Shown piece by piece: positions 1 to 10,559 of a stretch of DNA of 64,000 nucleotides (positions are counted from its first letter, which is position 1; each line of letters starts with the position of its first letter). The translations under genes and the position numbers were made by a program. Where the stretch lies: contig NC_057788.1 in NCBI RefSeq assembly GCF_014905175.1, positions 16,528,654 through 16,592,653 on the forward strand, written 5' to 3'. Under the pieces are notes generated by a model. It made no database searches and was not told the DNA's origin. It saw only the letters and a program-made list of their open reading frames with translations. The stretch comes from Aphidius gifuensis. Taxonomy: Eukaryota; Arthropoda; Insecta; Hymenoptera; Braconidae.

Positions 1-1
1 T

Positions 2-1963
2 AAATTTAGTAAAAACAAAGAATTCAAAGTATGTAATGGCTGTCAGCACCAATATGAGTTGTCATCAAAACAACAAAACAATTTTATAATGATCAATATA
101 GATTATCAACTCCGACTCTTATTAAATGATCCAGATCTACAAAACGCGCTCGTAAAAAACCTTGAATATATCAACTCAAATAAACATCGAAATGTTTTAA
201 GTGACGTATACGATTCTGAGTTGTACAAAAATTTCCAGTTGCAGTCTCCTGGAACTTTAACTTTGAATTTTAATACTGATGGTGCCCCTGTTTTTAATAA
301 ATCCAATACGAGTTTCTGGCCAATCCAAGCTTATATTAACGAGTTGCCTCCCAAAAAACGGTTTAATAATCGAATATTAGCTGGATTACTTTGCACTAAA
401 AAAGAGCCAAATCCGGATTTAATGCGTTTATATTTGACAGCTTTTTGCAAACAAATTCAAAACTTGTACGAAAATGGTGTACCAATTATAAATCATACGA
501 CTGGTGATTTGATGATATTCAAATTTTATATTTTTTGTGCTTGTGTCGACTCAGTAGCTAGGCCTGTAATGCAAAACCGGTTACAATATTCCGGATATTA
601 CGGTTGTAGCTGGTGTTATAGTAAAGGAACACATTGCAACGGTGCAGTGCATTATTTAATAACTGACCAAGATCCACCATTGCGAAGTCACAGAGAATAC
701 ATAAAAGAAGCTTTGAAAGCTGAAAAAATTAATAAACAAAAGCCTGGCTTACGAAAAAAAGTGACGGTTTTGGGCGTTAAAGGCAGTTCAGCATTCATTG
801 AAGAAACACCCCTCTTTGATATTATTTTTGGCTTTCCTACCGAAAAACAACATGGGGTAGATTTGGGGGTAGCAAAACAATATCTAATTGAAAAAATTAC
901 CAATACAAGAAACAAAGATTACAGTTTAAAACCAAATGATCGTAAAGAAATTGATAAACGATTATCGGGTATCACACCTTCTCATGATATTCCACGCTTA
1001 CCATTGCCACTAAGTCAACTTGCTGACTGGAAGTCAAGTCAATGGGCTGCATGGTCATTATATTATTGCATTCCATGTTTAGACGGAATACTTAAAGCTG
1101 AACATTTCAAATCACTAGCGTTGTTTGTTGAAAGCATTTGGACTTTATCTAAGACCAAAATAAGTGAAACTGATTTAAAAATAGCTGATTATAAATTGTT
1201 AAAATTTGTTGGCGAATGGCAATTATTACATGGTGAATCATCAATGACATTCAATGTTCATTCTTTACTTCACTACACTGATTCCGTAAGAAAAACTGGC
1301 CCATTATGGGCAACCTCCTCGTATCCATTCGAAGATGGAATCGGTCAATGTAAGAAACTCGTGAACGGGCCACGAGGTATATGTCATCAAATCGCAAAAA
1401 AAATGTTAAAAGATCTAACATTGCGTTTCCTTATTCCAAATAATACAGAATCGAAAAAATGCCTAGAATATTGCGAAAGCTTATATAAACCTAAACGTAC
1501 AGCTAACCATAAAAAAATCTCTGACGACTTAGTGTTGCTTGGTGTAAGTAAAAAAAATGCAACCGTAGAAAGTGAAATAAAAAAATTAATTGGAAGCAGA
1601 GTGGTCACAGTTGAAGTTTACGAGCGATGTATCTATCAAAATTCCGTGCTTCATGCACATACTTATCAACGAGCGGAAAAAAGAAACGATTCTGTTGTTT
1701 TATTAGAAACAGGGGCTGTTGTCAAAATAAGCTGCTTTGTTCTAGTTGGTTGTGACTGCTACATTTACGGTCAGGAACTCATCCATGAACCTGCAAAATT
1801 CGAGCATGGGGTTCGAATAAATCATATACATGAAATTGATAATCATGTTCATACCAAAATAATTATTGAAAAAATAAATTCAATACAAGAAAAACTTATG
1901 AACTATTCAGTTAATGGAAAGGATTTAATTACTTTTTTACCAAATAATGTAGAAAAGCAGTAA
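2..1963 (+). CDS. Tnp2/EnSpm-like (CACTA superfamily) DDE transposase, 5' end outside window
   Basis: The frame is open from position 2, so the N-terminus is missing. Before the first possible internal start it reads a C-x2-C motif (VCNGCQHQYEL) that fits the zinc-ribbon start of the animal Tnp2-like family. Counting residues from position 59: NTDGAPVFNKS around D74 matches the family's first catalytic Asp. CVDSVARPV around D164 matches the second Asp (family form CDAPAR). YGCSWC follows at 181-186. FPTEKQHGVDLGVAK lies at 259-273. SYPFEDGIGQCKK around E425 matches the YPFER Glu of the DUF4218-type C-terminal half. There is no internal stop over about 650 codons, so it may be intact or recently active. 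Known of the family: cut-and-paste transposition by a DDE nuclease. I saw no terminal repeat for the element at its 3' side. A domesticated host gene is the alternative. Confidence 0.8.
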   Translation, partial: KFSKNKEFKVCNGCQHQYELSSKQQNNFIMINIDYQLRLLLNDPDLQNALVKNLEYINSNKHRNVLSDVYDSELYKNFQLQSPGTLTLNFNTDGAPVFNKSNTSFWPIQAYINELPPKKRFNNRILAGLLCTKKEPNPDLMRLYLTAFCKQIQNLYENGVPIINHTTGDLMIFKFYIFCACVDSVARPVMQNRLQYSGYYGCSWCYSKGTHCNGAVHYLITDQDPPLRSHREYIKEALKAEKINKQKPGLRKKVTVLGVKGSSAFIEETPLFDIIFGFPTEKQHGVDLGVAKQYLIEKITNTRNKDYSLKPNDRKEIDKRLSGITPSHDIPRLPLPLSQLADWKSSQWAAWSLYYCIPCLDGILKAEHFKSLALFVESIWTLSKTKISETDLKIADYKLLKFVGEWQLLHGESSMTFNVHSLLHYTDSVRKTGPLWATSSYPFEDGIGQCKKLVNGPRGICHQIAKKMLKDLTLRFLIPNNTESKKCLEYCESLYKPKRTANHKKISDDLVLLGVSKKNATVESEIKKLIGSRVVTVEVYERCIYQNSVLHAHTYQRAEKRNDSVVLLETGAVVKISCFVLVGCDCYIYGQELIHEPAKFEHGVRINHIHEIDNHVHTKIIIEKINSIQEKLMNYSVNGKDLITFLPNNVEKQ

Positions 1964-2097
1964 ACCCATTCTCTTAAATTCCTCAAATATTTGCAAATAT
2001 ATATATATAGGTTTATTTTATTTTGTTGGGACCGATTTCCATTCAATTTCAAACTATAATTTATCTCGAAATATTTAAGCAAAAATATGATTAATTC

Positions 2098-2615
2098 CGA
2101 GGGGAAAGTCACTCCAAAATTTAGTGTACACCAGATTACTGATTACCGGTAATCATGTAATCTTTCCAATGATTACACGAGATTACTTTTTTTGTAATCA
2201 CAGAGAATCCCAGTAATTTTTTATGATTACACTTAAAATTCAAAGATTACAAAAAGATTACACGAGATTATTGAAGATTATTGAAGATTACACCGGATTA
2301 CAGATTACCTGTAATGATGAAATATTCCTAATGATTACACAAGATTACTTTTTTTTGGTAATCACAAAGATTTCTTGTAATCTTTTATGATTACACTTAA
2401 AATTCAAATTTTTGCAGATTACAGATATACGACGTAAGATTACTGGTGATTACATAGAATTTTTAAAGATAATTGATGATTATAAAAGATTACAAGAGTA
2501 CTTTAGATTACATCGATTACACGATTTTTCCGTAATCATTTCTGTAAGATTACAAGAGATTATTGGAGATTCTTCTCCCGATGTACACCAGATTACACAA
2601 GTGACTTCCCCCTCG
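2098..2615. mobile_element. GATTAC-rich MITE, copy 1, 8-bp target duplication
   Basis: The ends are inverted repeats: CGAGGGGAAAGTCACT at the left and the complement of CGAGGGGGAAGTCACT at the right (one mismatch in 16). ATTAATTC occurs directly outside both ends (2090-2097 and 2616-2623), a perfect 8-bp target duplication as in hAT or P-like elements. The inside is packed with GATTAC or its complement and contains an internal direct repeat of about 85 bp (from about 2163 and again from about 2322). It codes for nothing credible; the 84-codon ORF starting at 2412 is made of the repeat words. Confidence 0.9.
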
Positions 2616-2901
2616 ATTAATTCCGATTATCGATATATTATTTCTAGTTATAATAATTCACCATAATGTCCAGAAAGCATCATAATTATAGTAACATTGT
2701 ATTTATAATTAGTTGATAAATATATCAAGTGGTATAAGTTATAAAAAAATTATATTGGTTTTTATTTCTCTTTCTATTCCTTCTTCTGTATTTATTTTTA
2801 TATAATATAGAATTTTTTGATAACAATTGATTATTCCAAGCGAAATTCAATGAACCTCATTTATTCATTTAATGTATATGCAGATTCTTTATAACAAAGA
2901 T

Positions 2902-5900
2902 ATGGATGCAGCATCTGCTGACAAAGAAAACAACATACATGAGCCAAAATCTGATGAAAAAATTGAAAATAGATCTGAAAAACAAGCTGAGAGTGATAAA
3001 GAAATGGTATGTATCAGAAATATAAGAGATAAATAAGTAACTAGTAAATAGGTGATGTATATTAAAATAAAAAACAACTAAATTTTATTTTTAAATTAAA
3101 CAAAAATGGTTACCGCAACGAAAACTGAATGTTTAATAGTCTTGACAACCCCTACGGGAATATTTTTAAAAAATTTTATAAAATCATTTTGTAAAATTTG
3201 GACAAAGAAATATGTAAAAAATTTATAAAATATTCATAAACATTTTGAATCATTTTTTTATAAATATTTGATATATAAATTTATCATAGATTTATTTATG
3301 AAAACGAGTTATATATATAAATTATATATAAAAAATTGAAAAAAAGGAAACATGTAATCTGAGCTATAACCCGGGCTACGGGGATGATGAGCCCGTGTAT
3401 TATCCTGAAGCCACAAATCAATAATAAGAGTGATCATAATTAATTTTTTAATGTAGATATATATATAAATTGATGCCAAAAATCTGAAAGTAGATATAAT
3501 TGAGAAAGCTATACTCTTATATACATTTTTATTAATTATTTTCATACAATTTGTGGCTTCCGGGTAAAGCACCGGCTCGTCACTTGCTTATCCTAGATTC
3601 AACTCTGGCTTAAAGGGTTTTTTTTTTTGAATTTTTCATGAAAATTTTATAAAAATTTTTAATAAACCTAATTTATGGGAGAAAATTAAATTTTGCAAAA
3701 TGAATTCATGATTTTTTCAATTATGTATTTATAAAAAAATAATATAAAGTTATTATAAATATTGTATAAATTTTTACATATTTCTTTGCCCATATTTTAG
3801 AAACTAATTTTATAAATTAACTTTTATAAAATTTTTATAAGTTCAGTTTTTTTTACACGACATATTTTATGTCCAGGGATAATTTTTTCATTCTCATTTC
3901 TCATGTAAATATAGGCATCAGAAGAAAAGGGATATGAAGACGATAACATCTCAATGATCGAATCTCTCGAGTGTATAAGCCCTGAAAGTTCATATCAACC
4001 AATACCACAGACATCTGGAAACAATAAACATGATTCAAGAAAACGACGATCTTCTAAGCACAGCGATGATGAACATGGTGTTAGTCACAAACGTATGAAC
4101 GTTCGAGACCGTAATTCGTCTCATCGCAATTCATCACCGCCATGCATAAAGGTATATCAATTAAAAGAAATTAAAAAAGTTTCGTAAAATACTTATTATA
4201 AATCATTATAAAAAATTTGTATTATTTTTTTATAAATATTCTATAAGAAATAGATGTAAATAGGACACTCAGGTCAAAATGAAAACTTTTTTTTTTTGAT
4301 CACAAATTATTTTTTATCCAACAAAAAAATTATTTTTATTCAATTTTTAATAACAATACATGAATGTAATCTTCTTTTTTAACTATTTCAACATGGCCAA
4401 CATCAGCAGCTGTATAATGTTAACGTGACCTGTCAATTTTTTTATTTATTATTTTGCTTATCTTAATTTTTCCCTCATAAAATATTTATTAAAGAAAATT
4501 TCTAATTTTTCATAAAATTTTTATAAAAAAATAAAAATAAAAAAAAAAAACACTATTCCGGACTTGAACTCGGGCTACGCGGGTGATGAGCAGGAAAATC
4601 AAAGTATGGAAACTCAAATTAATAATATATTATTGTATAAAAAATTTATAAAATTTTCTATTTCTTAAACCTCGTCTAGTTTTTCTCTGGCTTTTTATTT
4701 ATCATTTGATCAAGATTCATGGACATTACAGTTTAGCAACTGTAAGTAAGTAAACGATTCTATATTAGTCAACGTAATCACCGAGAGTTGTCGACTAACG
4801 ATTTCGTAATCGTTTGTATAGTCAGCCGATTAACAGTTACAGTAATTTGTAATAACGTAATTTTTAAGTACTAGAATTTTAATGTTTTTGAAATTATCAA
4901 AAATCATTTGGCATGTGATGTTTTTTCCTACACACATTTTAAATACGAGTATTTTATTTTGAAATTTTTTTTTTGTTTGTATAGTTAGTAGAAAAAGAAA
5001 AATGTGCTAATCGATCACCAGTTCATGAAAAGTCAAGTTCAAGACCTCGGAATTCACATAGAAGAAATTCAGATGCAGATTACAACAAAATTGGTAAATC
5101 GAACAAAGGGCATGGATCTAGTGATCAAAATAGATCATCATCAAAAAATAAGGTATTATTATTTACAAATTTATATTATAAGACTTGTCTATTACAAAAT
5201 TTATATGAAATCGTTGTACATCAAAGTACAATACTAATTAACAAAAAAAAAAAAAAAGTAAATACGAGGGGAAAGTCACTTATGTAATCTGGTGTACATT
5301 GGGAGAAGACTCTGCAATAATCTATTGTAATCTTACAGAAATGATTACGGAAAAATCGTGTAATCGATGTAATCTAAAGTACTTTTGTAATCTTTCATAA
5401 TCATCAATAATCTTCAAAAATTTTTTGTAATCACCAGTAATCTTACGTCGTACATATGTAATCTGCGAAAATTTCTTGTAATCTTGATATGATTACAGAA
5501 AGTCTAAATAATCTTCCCGTGTATACGGGAATTTTTTTTTTCTTTATTTTTTTTTATTCTTCTTCGAATTTTAAGTGTAATCATAAAAGATTACAGGGAA
5601 TCTTTGTGATTACCAAAAAAAAAAAAAAGTAATCTTGTGTAATCATTAGGAATTTAGCATGATTACAGGTAATCTGTAATCTGGTGTACACTAAATTTTG
5701 AAATGACTTCTCACTCTCTTAAATATCAATATTGTGTGGTCATGTGTAATCTTGCGTAATCTTTAATAATCTCGTGTAATCTATTTGAAATCTTTGAATT
5801 TTAAGTGCAATCACACTCAGAGAAGGATAAGTTAACAGTTAACATACCAATATGTTTACATTAAACATACAAAAGTTTAATGTTAAGATATATATATTAA

Positions 5901-8026
5901 CAATAAACATAGATATCTATACATACGTATGTTTATAGTTAACATACGTATCTTTACGCGGCCAAATATTTTGATGCGCCAGTCTACTACTTGTCATCTT
6001 TTTTTTTTGACATTAAATTGTGATACTATTCTAATTGTAATATAATATAATATGTACTCGTGTTGTCATAAATTTATTTAAATTTAGTTTTTTTGTAAAT
6101 TCATTCTTAATTTTACATTCAATTTTTATATTTACATACGTAAATGTCTTCAACTATCAGCCTAACCTTCAAATTGTGTCAATTACAGATATCTTAATAG
6201 TTAACATACGCATATTAACTATTAAGATACGTATGTTTAATGTTAATATATATATCTTTGATGTAAACTTATCATCCACCACCCATTTTAACATGGCATA
6301 TGTTAACATTAAACAGGATATGTTAACTGTTAACATATCCTTCTCTGTGTGCATAGAAGATTATTGGGATTCTTTGTGATTACAAAAAAAAGTAATCTTG
6401 TGTAATCATTATAAAGATTGCATGATTACCAGTAATCTGAAATCTGGTGTCCACTAAATTTTGGAGTGACTTCCCCCTCGAGTAAATTGCATATTTTATT
6501 GACAAAACAATTTTATTAGGATCGTAGCTCAATACACATTCCAGTCAACGCAAATTCTGATCGAGGAAAAAGAAATGAGCGTAAGAGCAGTCGAACTAGA
6601 GAAGAAGATAAAGGAGTTCAAGTTCACACTTTTTTAAGAAAACTTCTTGAGAACCACGATCGACATGAAAAAAAAACAGGAAAACTCGAAACGAATGTTA
6701 AAGAAATAGAGATTAATGTCAAAGCAACTGTAAAAGAAATGGAAACTTTAAAAGCGGAATTGTCACAAGTACTGACTATTCTATCAAAATTTGATAGTAT
6801 AGGTAATTTTTATATTATTTCTTTCAAGTCAGGCTTAAATTTTTTTTGCAATAAAAACTGAAAAAAAAATTAATTTGTAATTTTTATCCACATTTTATTT
6901 TGTATATCAAGCCGAAGAAAACAAAACAAAACCAGAGCCATTCATTGACGGATCTGGTTTACCAGCTGTTGGATTTACGAGACACATTCCAGACTCTGAC
7001 AAACAAGAAGTATGAAATAATTTTTTTATTCACACAAGTGATTCATGAGTCAACACTCGACTTTAATAACAAAAAACCAACTATTGTAACTCACGTACGA
7101 TTAATTGTATTTACAGACTCATATAGGACAAGATAAATGGATAGACTATGTCAGCTGGTGCATGGTCAGAACTCGCGCAGGAGCTTCGGAAAGTAAATTC
7201 ATTAAAGGCTTGATGTCTATAATTTACACTTCTGATGAAATAATAAATTCCAGTGCTTTGGGACAAGTCTCGAATCGAGAAAAAGTCGTAGAAAAACGAC
7301 CTGCTTTGGATCCTATACGCATGCTGGCTCTTCAAGGTAATCTTCATCATATTTATGTTATACTACTCATTAAATTGTTGATCACTGATGATTTGGTAAA
7401 AACTTTTAGATAGTCTTACTTGGTATAAGCAAATGCACAATGAAGGAATTACTCTAGTTCAGTGTAGAATCGATGCTGAAGAAGCCTTAAAAGAATATGT
7501 GGGCAGTAAAATAACGGACTCCAGAAAGCCAACCAAATCAAAAAAGGTAATAAGCTATACCATTTAATAATAATAATTAGATAATAAAAATAATAATCAT
7601 ACCATAATCGTAAATGATCTAATAATATTTCAGCCTGCTAACGAACAGAAGAAAAAAAAAGGAATGATGAAGAAAAAAAAAACCACCCACCAGAAAAATA
7701 AAGCGATGTTGGCCACAAAAAATGTATCCAACAGTGGCCACAGCAACAGCCATGATCGCAGTCCAAGCCGTAGCCGGAGTCAGAGCCACAGCCGTAGTTA
7801 CAGAAGTCGTAGCCGCAGTCGTAGCTGTAGTCGTCGTAGTCGTAGTCGAAGTCGAAGTCGTAGTCGTAATCGTAGTCGTAGTCATAGTCGTAGTCGTAGT
7901 CGTAGTCGTAGTCGTAGTCGTAGTCGTAGTCGTAGTCGTAGTCGTAGTCGTAGTCTCAGCCGTAGTCTCAGCCGTAGTCGTAGTCGTAGTTGTAGTCGTA
8001 GTCGCAGTCGCGGTCGTAATTTATAA
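2902..8026 (+). CDS. BEN-like domain protein with coiled coil and Arg-Ser tail, eight exons
   Basis: Eight exons join in frame with GT-AG borders: 2902-3006, 3915-4151, 4985-5152, 6520-6802, 6912-7009, 7117-7336, 7410-7546 and 7634-8026, giving about 546 aa. ATG 2902 has G at -3 and +4. In-frame ATGs at 2872 and 2878 or an upstream exon are possible, because an AG precedes 2884. Exons 1-3 are hydrophilic, Ser/Arg/Lys rich. Exon 4 (about residues 209-262) is a heptad-like coiled coil with FLRKLL and Leu/Ile spacing. Exons 5-7 (about 298-416) read GLMSIIYTSDEI, SALGQVSN, RPALDPIRMLAL, which fits a BEN domain (DNA or protein binding, usually in chromatin regulators). Exon 8 is basic and then about 45 RS dipeptides encoded by a CGTAGT repeat. 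A nuclear role in transcription or splicing is inference. Intron 3 contains a transposon carrying a second one. The BEN call is by eye. Confidence 0.75.
3150..3860. repeat. Fold-back repeat in intron 1 with SINE-like heads
   Basis: The left arm (about 3160-3420) is the inverted copy of the right arm (about 3540-3850). Paired marks are ACATATTTCTTTG at about 3778 with its complement at about 3205, and GAAGCCACAAAT (3407) with ATTTGTGGCTTC (3550). Each arm holds a degenerate tRNA-like promoter region in opposite orientation. The right arm reads GGCTCGTCAC and then a B-box-like GATTCAACTC at about 3596. The loop (3425-3540) is plain AT-rich DNA. It lies wholly inside intron 1 of the BEN-like gene. 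Confidence 0.6.
4188..4670. repeat. AT-rich fold-back in intron 2 with SINE fragment
   Basis: The ends are weakly inverted (TATAAGAAATAG near 4243 against CTATTTCTTA near 4658). On the minus strand at about 4600-4555 is a tRNA-derived SINE tail: GCTCATCACCC, then GAGTTCAAGTCCGG, which matches the B box GTTCRANNC, followed by a T/A-rich tail. It resembles the heads in the intron 1 fold-back, so one SINE family is present three times in this gene. Confidence 0.5.
5265..6480. mobile_element. GATTAC-rich MITE, copy 2, inverted, in intron 3
   Basis: Ends are CGAGGGGAAAGTCACT (5265-5280) and AGTGACTTCCCCCTCG (6465-6480), as in copy 1, but the inside runs in the opposite orientation (GTAATC words first). 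Flanking duplications are AGTAAATA (5257-5264) and AGTAAATT (6481-6488), 7 of 8 identical. The element is long only because another element is inserted at 5814-6351; without it, it is about 680 bp. It ends about 40 bp before exon 4 of the BEN-like gene. Confidence 0.88.
5814..6351. mobile_element. MITE nested in GATTAC copy 2, CACTC-type ends, 2-bp duplication
   Basis: The left end reads CACTCAGAGAAGGATA then GTTAACAGTTAACATA one base on; the right end is the inverted form CACACAGAGAAGGATA with the same inner part. CA occurs on both sides (5812-5813, 6352-6353). Comparison with the uninterrupted stretch of the same element at about 5575-5605 puts the break at AATCA/TAG and supports a 2-bp duplication. 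The inside is rich in TTAACAT and CATACGTATG words. The CACTC start and 2-bp duplication suggest a CACTA-type relation, which is inference. Confidence 0.75.
7785..8005 (+). repeat. CGTAGT hexamer microsatellite coding for Arg-Ser
   Basis: An almost uninterrupted CGTAGT tract inside exon 8 encodes the RS tail. Edges carry older variants (AGCCGT, CTCAGC). Shifted frames give long poly-Val or poly-Thr/Ala ORFs, which are artefacts. The tract is probably length-variable between individuals. Confidence 0.9.
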
Positions 8027-8226
8027 TATTTGCTGAATTTTCCTAAATAGATGATGAAAATACCTCATCATATATTATTGCATATATTATTTCTTAAAAA
8101 ATGGTTTTTTCAATTTTATAAAGAAAGATAAAGTAAAAAATGTCACTTTTAATGAGGTTCATTTGTGTAACGTATACAGATTACTTTTTAAAATTTTTTT
8201 TACATGGTCAAATTTTTTGATTATTA

Positions 8227-8685
8227 CCCAAGTGAAAAAAATATATTTATTGGAAATATAAAATAAATTCAATTTATATTTAAAATATATGTGAATTAAA
8301 TTTGATTAATGTTTTAAAAAATATAAATTAAATTTAATTTACATGTAATTTATATTTAATTCATATGTAATCTATATCTATACAAAAAGTAAATTTATTT
8401 CATATTTTTGAAAAATATAAATTAAATTTGAAGTGCATCCAAATTTTTTTTTTGCAATGTCGAAAAAAAAAAAATTTTAAGTAAATTTATTTTATGTTTT
8501 GAAAAAATATAAAATACATTTACTTTTTGTATAGATATAGATTACATATGAATTAAATGTAAATTACATGTAAATTAAATTTAATTTATATTTTTTAAAA
8601 CATTAATTAAATTTAATTCACATATATTTTAAATATAAATTAAATTTGTTTTATATTTCCAATAAATATATTTGTTTCACTTGGG
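8227..8685. mobile_element. Long-hairpin MITE flanked by TA
   Basis: The element is one long palindrome: the left arm from CCCAAGTGAAA (8227) is matched by TTTCACTTGGG ending at 8685, and the arms pair over about 200 bp with a T/A-rich loop near 8430-8480. TA sits on both sides (8225-8226, 8686-8687), as expected for a Tc1/mariner-type target. It is non-coding and rich in TAAATTTAATTTA words. Confidence 0.8.
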
Positions 8686-8689
8686 TAAT

Positions 8690-9155
8690 TTCTGTATGAG
8701 GATGTTTCCATATCAATCATATGACGAAAGTTGCCATATAAATTTAGATAATGAACAAATTAATGTAGAAACGACAAAAACTACACAAGTTCTTTTGATT
8801 AGGAATTTCGTAATAATAGTGAAATAAGATTGGTTTAATTTACATTTGCTTTATATATGTATTTAAATAAGAAAAAACGATTATTGATTATTGTATTGTT
8901 TCAAAATTTTTTAAATTTCAATCAATGGTGTTTCCACAAATAGTCTGGTTAATTAAAAAAAAATATTATCGTTTAAAAGAATGAAGCATAAAGAAGCAGT
9001 TGTTTTTATAATAGATAAATTTAATTGTTAGTATGACCATATTAAAAAAAAAAAAATTTTTTTTGTTATGTGTAGTTAAGCTTAGGTACATAATTGTTCT
9101 ATCTTTTTAATTTTTTTAATCCAGTTTTAGAAAAAACTATAAGTTAAATTTATTC
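8690..9155. other. AT-rich intergenic stretch, nothing recognised
   Basis: No frame with family-like content, no inverted ends and no tRNA-like promoter boxes were seen between the two small elements. Confidence 0.6.
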
Positions 9156-9323
9156 AAAAACTTGACAAAATATTTAAAGTGATTGCAAATACGCCTGAAT
9201 CTTACTCTTCCAAAATTCGAATTATCTGTATTGATATTATTTTTAAAATCATAATTTCCGAATTATAAAAGAGTAAAACAGGCGTACTTTTTAATCGATA
9301 ATTAAACATTCTGTCAAGTTTTT
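9156..9323. mobile_element. Short inverted-repeat element (168 bp)
   Basis: AAAAACTTGACA at 9156 is matched in reverse complement by TGTCAAGTTTTT ending at 9323. The match continues inward for about 54 bp with some gaps (TACGCCTG and ACTCTT are shared by both arms). No target duplication could be fixed in the A/T-rich flanks. Confidence 0.65.
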
Positions 9324-10043
9324 AAATAAATCAAACACATAGTTTTTTGTTGAGAATTTTGACACTGATAATTTTATAATTCATTAAATAAAAAATTATA
9401 GGTTTAATTTCCAAAATATATTTCTTCATATTGTGTTTATATTTATAACACTCAACAATGCTTTCGTCAAATAAAAATATTAAAAAGAAAAATCCGTAAA
9501 TGTTTTTTATATGTATACGTAGCATGTACCTTGTTAAATAACTGAATAACTGTAAGTTTATAAGTTTTTTTTGGCATAGTATGAAAAAAAAGCATGAAAA
9601 GAAGTAAATGAAACAATAGAATTATGTAAAATGTAATTGAGTTTCTCAAAAATCTATCTCATACAGACTCATTAAATATTAAATAATTTGTAATACTGTG
9701 TATCTTAAAAAAAAAAATTGAAACCCCAATCCTTCTCATTGAATTGAAAAATTCGTAAAATCTCATCAAATATTACAGTCTCATAAAATGTGATAAAAAA
9801 CAGAATTTTGTTTTTGTGCCTCATAGATTTTCATAAAACACGAAAAAAAAAAATTTCACCCCATAAAATATCATTGGAAAATTATTTTTTTTTTACATCT
9901 CATAAGAACATATAAAATCTTGAAAACTTAACAGATAAAAAGTTTATCATATTCAATGAGACAAAAACTAGGACACTTACAACTATTGAATCTTATTAAA
10001 ATCGGGTACATCATTTTTTTTTTATAAGATTTTGTAAGACATT
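9324..10043. other. AT-rich stretch with repeated CTCATAAAAT-like words in its second half
   Basis: 9324-9700 shows only short minus-strand ORFs of low complexity. From about 9720 the words TCTCAT, CATAAAAT and TCATAAAA recur (9757, 9780, 9820, 9870, 9900), reminiscent of the word-filled elements elsewhere, but I could not pair its ends. Confidence 0.35.
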
Positions 10044-10494
10044 TCGAGGTGGGTAGCTATCCAAAGTCTGACAAGCTGGTATCGCTGTGGTAGCTATTTA
10101 GGATTGCGGATATGCATAACTATAAGTATATATAGACATACGAAGTAAAAAAAATATATTAATGTACATTTACTAATTTTTAAAATTATTATCTGATTAA
10201 TTTTATACTAAATTTGATGCACTAAATAAACGCCAACTTGAATACAAAATCTTATGCTAAATTTTTAATAACTATATAGATTATTTTAGTCATTGTTAAT
10301 GATAATTTGGTGCATCTGTCAAAAAAGAGAGGTTATGAACACAACAGCTGTTGAAATTGAGATTATGTCGAACTTGACGAGTTGGTTAGCCACGCTAGCT
10401 ATCCAGTCGGCTGGAATAACTAACCGATTGTCTTTTTAATATAGCGGGCTTGATTATTAAATCAACTATCCTTTTTTAACTATCCAACGCCTCG
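10044..10494. mobile_element. Possible word-rich element with TAGCTATCC words
   Basis: It starts CGAGGTGGGTAGCTATCC and ends CTATCCAACGCCTCG, so CGAGG/CCTCG pair at the ends. Words such as GTAGCTAT, AGCTATCC, AACTATCC and GGTTAGCC recur near both ends. No target duplication was found; the boundaries are a guess. Confidence 0.35.
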
Positions 10495-10559
10495 TGATTG
10501 CAGCTAAAAATTTTTTTCCGTGTAATAAAATTATAAGTATTTGAACAAAAAATTATGTA

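Noticed and set aside
2412..2666. 84-codon plus-strand ORF
   Set aside because: It consists of GATTAC words inside a MITE and runs past its right end; no independent coding signal.
7619..8036. Poly-Val ORF (7722-8036 plus) and poly-Thr/Ala ORF (7619-7885 minus)
   Set aside because: Out-of-frame and opposite-strand readings of the CGTAGT tract that encodes the RS tail in the supported frame.
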